From: Opitutaceae bacterium
GTDB lineage: Bacteria; Verrucomicrobiota; Verrucomicrobiia; Opitutales; Opitutaceae
Length of the DNA: 16,420 nt
Direction: 5' to 3'
Assembly (NCBI GenBank): GCA_029979145.1
Contig: JAPOIC010000015.1
Location: 1-16,420, forward strand
In this document: piece after piece, positions 12,407 through 16,420 of the stretch
Numbering within the stretch: position 1 is the stretch's first letter
Layout of the letters: each line of letters begins with the position of its first letter
Program-made: the position numbers and the translations under genes
Notes under the pieces: model-generated
What the model was told of the DNA's origin: nothing
What the model saw: only the letters and a program-made list of their open reading frames with translations
Databases searched by the model: none

Positions 12407-15400
12407 GTGCCTGAACCCGACAAAAGCTTCGTCCATCTCCACGTCCACACGGACTACAGCCTCCTCGACGGGGCCTGCCGGATCGACCGGCTGATGGACC
12501 GCGCGGTGGAGCTCGGGATGCCCGCCTTGGCCCTGACCGACCACGGCAACCTCTACGGGGCCATTGCCTTCTACACCGCGGCCAAGGAAAAGGGCATCAA
12601 GCCCCTGATCGGGTGCGAACTCTACCTCGTCGAGACCTCCCGGCTGGAAAAGCACGGTCGCTCCGACGAGGGCAAATCGATGTTTCACCTCGGCCTGCTG
12701 GCGCGGAACCTCACGGGCTACCAAAACCTGCTCAAGCTGGTCTCCGACGCCCACCTCAAGGGCTTCTACTACAAGCCCCGCACGGACCTGGAGACCCTCG
12801 CGAAATATGCCGACGGCCTCATCGGCTTCACCGGCTGCCTCGCCTCCCTCGTGCCCCAGCACCTGCTGCATGACCGCGAAGAGGAGGCCCGTCAGGCTTG
12901 CGGCCGCTTCGTCGAGATTTTCGGCCGCGAGAACTACTTCGTCGAAATCCAAGACCACGGCCTCCCGGAGCAGCGCAAGATCATCCCCGGGCTCCTGCAG
13001 CTTGCCGAGGAGTTCAATCTCAAGGTAATTTGCACGAACGACGTGCACTACGTGAACGCCGCCGACGCCGGCCCGCACGACGTGCTGCTCTGCATTCAGA
13101 CCGGCGCCAAGCTGGCCGAGATCGAGCGCTTCAAGTTCACGGGCACGCAATTCTACCTGAAGTCGCGCGACGAGATGGCGAAACTTTTTAAGGAGGTGCC
13201 GGACTCGCTGACCAACACGCAGCTGGTCGCCGAAATGTGCGACCTCGCCATCCCCTTCCCCAAGGGCTCGGAGCGCTACCCGAAGTATCCCCTGCCCCCG
13301 GAAATCCGCGCCACCAAATCGCCGGCGGAATACTTACACGACCTCTGCGCGAAAGGCCTGCAGGAACGCTACGGCGTGGACTTCGCCGCGGTTGCGAAAG
13401 AGCCTGCCGTCGCGTCGCGGCTCGACAAAATCAATCGCCGCCCCGAAGGCGAAAAGCCGCAGCCGCCGGACTACGCCGGGCTCACCCAACCGCAGGAACT
13501 CGCCGTGCGCCTCGGCTACGAGGAAGCCATCATCGGCGTCACGGGCTTCCTCGATTACTTCCTCGTGGTCTGGGACTTCATCCATTGGGCCAAGCAGCAG
13601 GGCATCCCCGTCGGCCCCGGCCGCGGCTCCGGCGCCGGCTGCCTCGTCGCCTACCTGCTCGGCATTACCAACGTCGACCCGATGCGGTTCGGCCTGCTCT
13701 TTGAGCGCTTCCTCAACCCTGAGCGCATTTCGCCGCCTGACTTCGACATCGACTTCTGCATGCGCCGCCGCGGCGAGGTGATCGACTACGTGCGCGACAA
13801 ATACGGCCGCGACTGCGTGGCCAACATCATCACCTACGGCACGCTCGGCGCGAAGATGGTCGTGCGCGATGTCTGCCGCGTGCACGACCTGCCCTTTGCC
13901 GAGGCCGACCGACTCGCCAAGATGGTGCCCGACGAGCTCAACATTGAGCTCAAGTCCGCCATCGAGCGCTCCGCCGAACTGCGCAACGAATACGAGCGCA
14001 ACCCCGTAGCGAAAAAGATTCTCGACCAAGGCCTCGTGCTCGAAGGCATGGTCCGCAACACCGGCAAACACGCCGCGGGCATCATCATCACCGACCAGCC
14101 GCTGGAGGATTTCGTCCCGCTCACCCTGCAGGAAGGCGACGTGACCGTGCAGTTCTCGATGAAGGCCGTCGACAAGCTCGGCCTGCTGAAGATGGACTTC
14201 CTCGGGCTCAAGACGCTCACGGTCATCGCCGACGCCGTGGTCAACGTGCGCCGCACGCACGACCCGAAGTTCGAGGTCGATTCGGTGGCCTTCGACGACC
14301 CCAAGACCTACGAGTTGCTCAACGCCGGCAAGACCGTCGGCGTGTTTCAGCTGGAGTCCGGCGGCATGCAGAACGCCTCGCGGCAGATCGGCATCTCCAA
14401 CATCGAGGACATCAACGCCATCTCCGCCCTTTACCGGCCGGGCCCGATGCAGTTCATCCCCGATTACGCGGCGGGCAAAAAGGACCCCTCGTCCATCACC
14501 TACCCGCATCCGCTGCTCGAGCCTGTGCTCAAGGAAACCTACGGCATCATCGTCTATCAGGAGCAGGTCATGGAGTGCGCCCGCGTCATCGCCGGCTACA
14601 GCCTCGGCGGCGCCGACATGCTCCGCCGCGCCATGGGCAAGAAGGACGCCGAGGCCATGGCCAAGCAGCGCATCAAGTTCGTCGCCGGCGCGAAGGAACA
14701 GCACAACATCCCCGAGGCCAAGGCCAACGAGATCTTCGACCTGCTCAACAAGTTCGCCGAATACGGTTTCAACAAGTCGCACTCCGCCGCCTACGCCGTC
14801 GTCTCCTACCAGACCGCCTACCTCAAGGCCAACTACCCGGTCGAGTTCATGGCCGCCGTGCTCACCGCCGAGCTCGGCAACGCCGAAAAGGTTTCGCACT
14901 TCATCGCCGAGTGCGAGGCCATGGGCCTTACCGTCCTCGGGCCCGACGTGAACGAATCGCGCGAGACCTTCACGCCCGTCGGCGACAAGATCCGCTTCGG
15001 CCTCGCCGGCATCAAGGGCGTGGGCGAGCAGGCCGCGCAGCGCATCATCGAGGAACGTGAGGCCAACGGCCCGTTCGCCGACTTCGAGGATTTCACCTCC
15101 CGCGTCGACACCCGCGCGGCCAACAAGCGCGTGCTCGAACACCTCGTGAAGACCGGCGCCTTCGACTTCAGCGGCGCGTCGCGCAAGGCCCTCTTTGACG
15201 GCATTGATGCCGCCCTCGCCGGCGCCGCCGCCCAGGCCCGTGATCGTGCCGCGGGTCAGGAGAGTTTCATGGACATGCTGGCGGAACCGGCGCCTTCGGC
15301 GCGCAAGTCCCAGGATCCAAGTTCCAAGTCCCAAAAATCGAACGACGATTTCACATCGGCTGAAAAGCTGCAGTTCGAGAAGGAGCTCCTCGGTTTCTAC

Positions 15401-16042
15401 GTCTCGGGTCACCCGATGAACGTCTACACCGGGCTGTCCGAGGCCATCGACACCTACACCGTCGAGGAACTCCTGCAGATCAACGACCGCTTGGAATTCC
15501 GCCTCTGCGGCATCGCCGGCAACATCGCGAAGAAACTTTCCAAGAAAGACAACCGCCCCTGGGCCGCCTTCACGCTCGCCACGCGCCACGCCTCCGTCGC
15601 GCTGAACATGTTTGCCGACGCCTACGAGCGTTACGGTGAGAACCTGATCGCCGAGACCCCCGTGCTCGTGCAGGGCAACATCATCGTCGGCAACGACGGT
15701 GCGCGCATCAACGTGAAGGAGTGCTACGCGCTGGAGAACTTTGTCACCGGCACCGTCAAGACCATCACGTGGCTGCTCAAGCCGGACCACCCCTCGCTGC
15801 CGGCCTTCTTCCAACTCTTGCGCGAGACGATTAACCAGCAGACCGGCGACACCCGCGTGTGCTTCGGCTTCCTCTTCGAGGACCGCGCCGCCGCCATCGC
15901 CGACGCCAGCACCGCGCTTACGTGGAAACTCACCGCGCCCGTCTTTCAAGAACTCAAGGCCCACCCCGCCGTCGCCGGCGTGCAGCTCGAGACTAAACCG
16001 CTCGAACTCAAACAAGACCGCCGCTGGGCCAAACGCGCCTGA
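12407..16042 (+). CDS. dnaE: DNA polymerase III alpha subunit
   Basis: The protein has 1211 aa from GTG 12407, chosen because AGGG (12398-12401) lies 5 nt upstream and MPEPDKSFVHLHVHTDYS fits the family start. It is the replicative DNA polymerase of the holoenzyme. The N-terminal PHP domain keeps the metal-ligand pattern (HLHVH from His10, LTDHGN, GCELY, TNDVHY), so it may still hold metals, unlike the degenerate E. coli domain. The palm has GPGRGSGAG near 405 and catalytic Asp447 and Asp449 in PPDFDIDF, with Asp597 in LKMDFLGLKTL. The beta-clamp/HhH region with FNKSHSAAYAVVSYQTAY follows, then an OB fold near 1030-1110. A Ser/Lys/Gln-rich linker near residues 967-978 is encoded by a 7-bp repeat. 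T-rich runs (12315-12327) lie upstream, but no clear promoter is visible. Confidence 0.97.
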   Translation: MPEPDKSFVHLHVHTDYSLLDGACRIDRLMDRAVELGMPALALTDHGNLYGAIAFYTAAKEKGIKPLIGCELYLVETSRLEKHGRSDEGKSMFHLGLLARNLTGYQNLLKLVSDAHLKGFYYKPRTDLETLAKYADGLIGFTGCLASLVPQHLLHDREEEARQACGRFVEIFGRENYFVEIQDHGLPEQRKIIPGLLQLAEEFNLKVICTNDVHYVNAADAGPHDVLLCIQTGAKLAEIERFKFTGTQFYLKSRDEMAKLFKEVPDSLTNTQLVAEMCDLAIPFPKGSERYPKYPLPPEIRATKSPAEYLHDLCAKGLQERYGVDFAAVAKEPAVASRLDKINRRPEGEKPQPPDYAGLTQPQELAVRLGYEEAIIGVTGFLDYFLVVWDFIHWAKQQGIPVGPGRGSGAGCLVAYLLGITNVDPMRFGLLFERFLNPERISPPDFDIDFCMRRRGEVIDYVRDKYGRDCVANIITYGTLGAKMVVRDVCRVHDLPFAEADRLAKMVPDELNIELKSAIERSAELRNEYERNPVAKKILDQGLVLEGMVRNTGKHAAGIIITDQPLEDFVPLTLQEGDVTVQFSMKAVDKLGLLKMDFLGLKTLTVIADAVVNVRRTHDPKFEVDSVAFDDPKTYELLNAGKTVGVFQLESGGMQNASRQIGISNIEDINAISALYRPGPMQFIPDYAAGKKDPSSITYPHPLLEPVLKETYGIIVYQEQVMECARVIAGYSLGGADMLRRAMGKKDAEAMAKQRIKFVAGAKEQHNIPEAKANEIFDLLNKFAEYGFNKSHSAAYAVVSYQTAYLKANYPVEFMAAVLTAELGNAEKVSHFIAECEAMGLTVLGPDVNESRETFTPVGDKIRFGLAGIKGVGEQAAQRIIEEREANGPFADFEDFTSRVDTRAANKRVLEHLVKTGAFDFSGASRKALFDGIDAALAGAAAQARDRAAGQESFMDMLAEPAPSARKSQDPSSKSQKSNDDFTSAEKLQFEKELLGFYVSGHPMNVYTGLSEAIDTYTVEELLQINDRLEFRLCGIAGNIAKKLSKKDNRPWAAFTLATRHASVALNMFADAYERYGENLIAETPVLVQGNIIVGNDGARINVKECYALENFVTGTVKTITWLLKPDHPSLPAFFQLLRETINQQTGDTRVCFGFLFEDRAAAIADASTALTWKLTAPVFQELKAHPAVAGVQLETKPLELKQDRRWAKRA
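15305..15339 (+). repeat. Five degenerate 7-bp repeats inside dnaE
   Basis: The run reads in heptads: AAGTCCC, AGGATCC, AAGTTCC, AAGTCCC, AAAAATC. It encodes KSQDPSSKSQKS in the linker before the OB-fold part of DnaE. AAGTCCC-type heptads are typical of intergenic repeats, so this looks like repeat DNA captured in frame. The flanking GCGCC-TTC-GGCGC palindrome just upstream strengthens the impression of inserted DNA. Confidence 0.6.
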
Positions 16043-16086
16043 GGGGAACGGGGATTCGCGCTAATTGGCGCTTAATAGAATAAGGT

Positions 16087-16113
16087 GGACGGGCACGTCC
16101 CTGTGCCCGTTCC
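16087..16113 (+). terminator. Strong GC hairpin after dnaE
   Basis: GGACGGGCAC pairs with GTGCCCGTTCC around a 6-base loop, with one bulged T. It lies 45 nt after the dnaE stop and has no T-tract. It may stop transcription or protect the dnaE mRNA 3' end, or be another dispersed repeat. Confidence 0.5.
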
Positions 16114-16167
16114 AACCCGCGCGCAGCGGGACCCGCGCGCCCACCCGTCGCAGCCCTACACCCACAT

Positions 16168-16244
16168 TGTAGGGCGGGGTTGCCAAACCCCGCCGATGAC
16201 GGCGGTCACACAACCACGGCGGGGTTCGGAGACCCCGCCCTACA
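16168..16244. repeat. BIME-like pair of GTAG hairpins, copy D
   Basis: GTAG (16169-16172) is followed by a 9-bp stem GGCGGGGTT/AACCCCGCC (16173-16194). After a 23-base linker comes an 8-bp stem GGCGGGGT/ACCCCGCC (16218-16239) and CTAC (16240-16243). Each stem has one GTAG foot, on its outer side only, so the pair forms a convergent REP and inverse REP. A further CCCTACA at 16154-16160 may be the end of another, eroded copy. Confidence 0.75.
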
Positions 16245-16362
16245 TTCCCGAGAAACGGCGTGGCGCTTCTTCCCTCCTGCTCCGCATCAGCGCCCATCAG
16301 CGCCCCCCACCACACTCTGCCCTTTCCTTTCGGCCTGACTCGGTATTCCGTGACCGCAACGC

Positions 16363-16420
16363 ATGCCTGCCGATCAAACCGTCCTGAACCACGCCGCCCG
16401 CATCCTGGCCTCCGTCACGC
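16363..16420 (+). CDS. N-terminus of an unknown protein (partial)
   Basis: ATG 16363 opens a frame that stays open to the right edge (MPADQTVLNHAARILASVT). An in-frame TGA at 16351 rules out an earlier ATG, so this is a likely start. No Shine-Dalgarno is visible, as for most genes in the window. Nineteen residues are too few to name a family; the segment after the first few residues could be an amphipathic helix. It is in the same direction as dnaE but separated by 320 bp of repeats, so probably transcribed independently. Confidence 0.5.
   Translation, partial: MPADQTVLNHAARILASVT

Larger units (their letters stand above)
16053..16306. repeat. About 250-bp element with inverted arms (element 3)
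   Basis: The left arm GCGCTAATTGGCGCTTAAT (16058-16076) and right arm 16286-16303 (inverted GCGCTGATGGGCGCTGAT) match with about 3 mismatches in 17. They share exact 14-16-base stretches with the arms of element 1 and have the same 10-bp period. The left arm starts about 10 nt after the dnaE stop. The interior holds a hairpin and a REP pair. Confidence 0.6.
16043..16362. other. Intergenic region after dnaE, filled with palindromes
   Basis: This 320-bp region has no credible gene. It carries an inverted-arm element (16053-16306) enclosing a terminator-like hairpin (16087-16113), a CCCGC/GCGGG hairpin (16117-16131) and a double REP-like unit (16168-16244). The remaining bases to 16362 are pyrimidine-rich with no recognised promoter. 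Confidence 0.6.

Noticed and set aside
13334..16015. 893-codon open frame on the minus strand opposite dnaE
   Set aside because: It is the antisense frame of a GC-rich gene; the sequence is low-complexity (V, G, E, D, L) with no family motif, while dnaE on the other strand is certain.

Overview
The window is GC-rich bacterial chromosomal DNA. Gene content, codon use and the dispersed GTAG-footed palindromes fit a Verrucomicrobiota bacterium, most likely of the Opitutaceae. That placement is an inference from sequence style, not from a phylogenetic marker I could align. There is no phage, plasmid, CRISPR, tRNA or rRNA signal. The genes are a mix of DNA-maintenance housekeeping and carbohydrate catabolism.

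Layout, left to right: the end of an unknown CDS (to 217). A 428-bp non-coding region holds three copies of one palindromic operator (GTAAC-N7-GTTAC type) ahead of an orphan, probably cytoplasmic (alpha/alpha)-toroid lyase/heparinase-like enzyme (646-2442, +). A run of minus-strand genes follows: fused dihydroxyacetone kinase (2565-4208), a short beta-mannosidase-like GH2 enzyme (4589-6547), a soluble PAS histidine kinase (6643-7812), RNase HII (7905-8693) and RNase HIII (8861-9886). mutY (9949-10989, +) diverges from RNase HIII. Next, on the minus strand, are a sugar-phosphate isomerase/epimerase-like gene broken by one in-frame TAG (11016-11957) and rpsU (12049-12246). dnaE (12407-16042, +) diverges from rpsU, and the first 58 bases of another gene close the window (16363-16420).

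Functionally, the left half looks like intracellular sugar processing (lyase-like enzyme, GH2, dihydroxyacetone-type kinase) with one local operator cluster. The right half is genome maintenance: removal of RNA from DNA (RnhB, RnhC), oxidative-damage repair (MutY), replication (DnaE) and translation (S21).

The most unusual content is non-coding. Nearly every gene 3' end carries a palindrome from one of a few families: REP/BIME-like hairpins with a GTAG foot (4492, 7868, 10985, 16168), and 130-250-bp elements bounded by long inverted arms of 10-bp-period repeats (4435-4582, 8717-8847, 16053-16306). The arms of two apparently different families follow one degenerate 10-bp template. One REP-like unit supplies the stop codon of mutY, and a 7-bp-period repeat sits in frame inside dnaE. 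Most gene starts show no Shine-Dalgarno sequence. I found no convincing new defence or enzymatic system; the repeat system is the best candidate for something undescribed.
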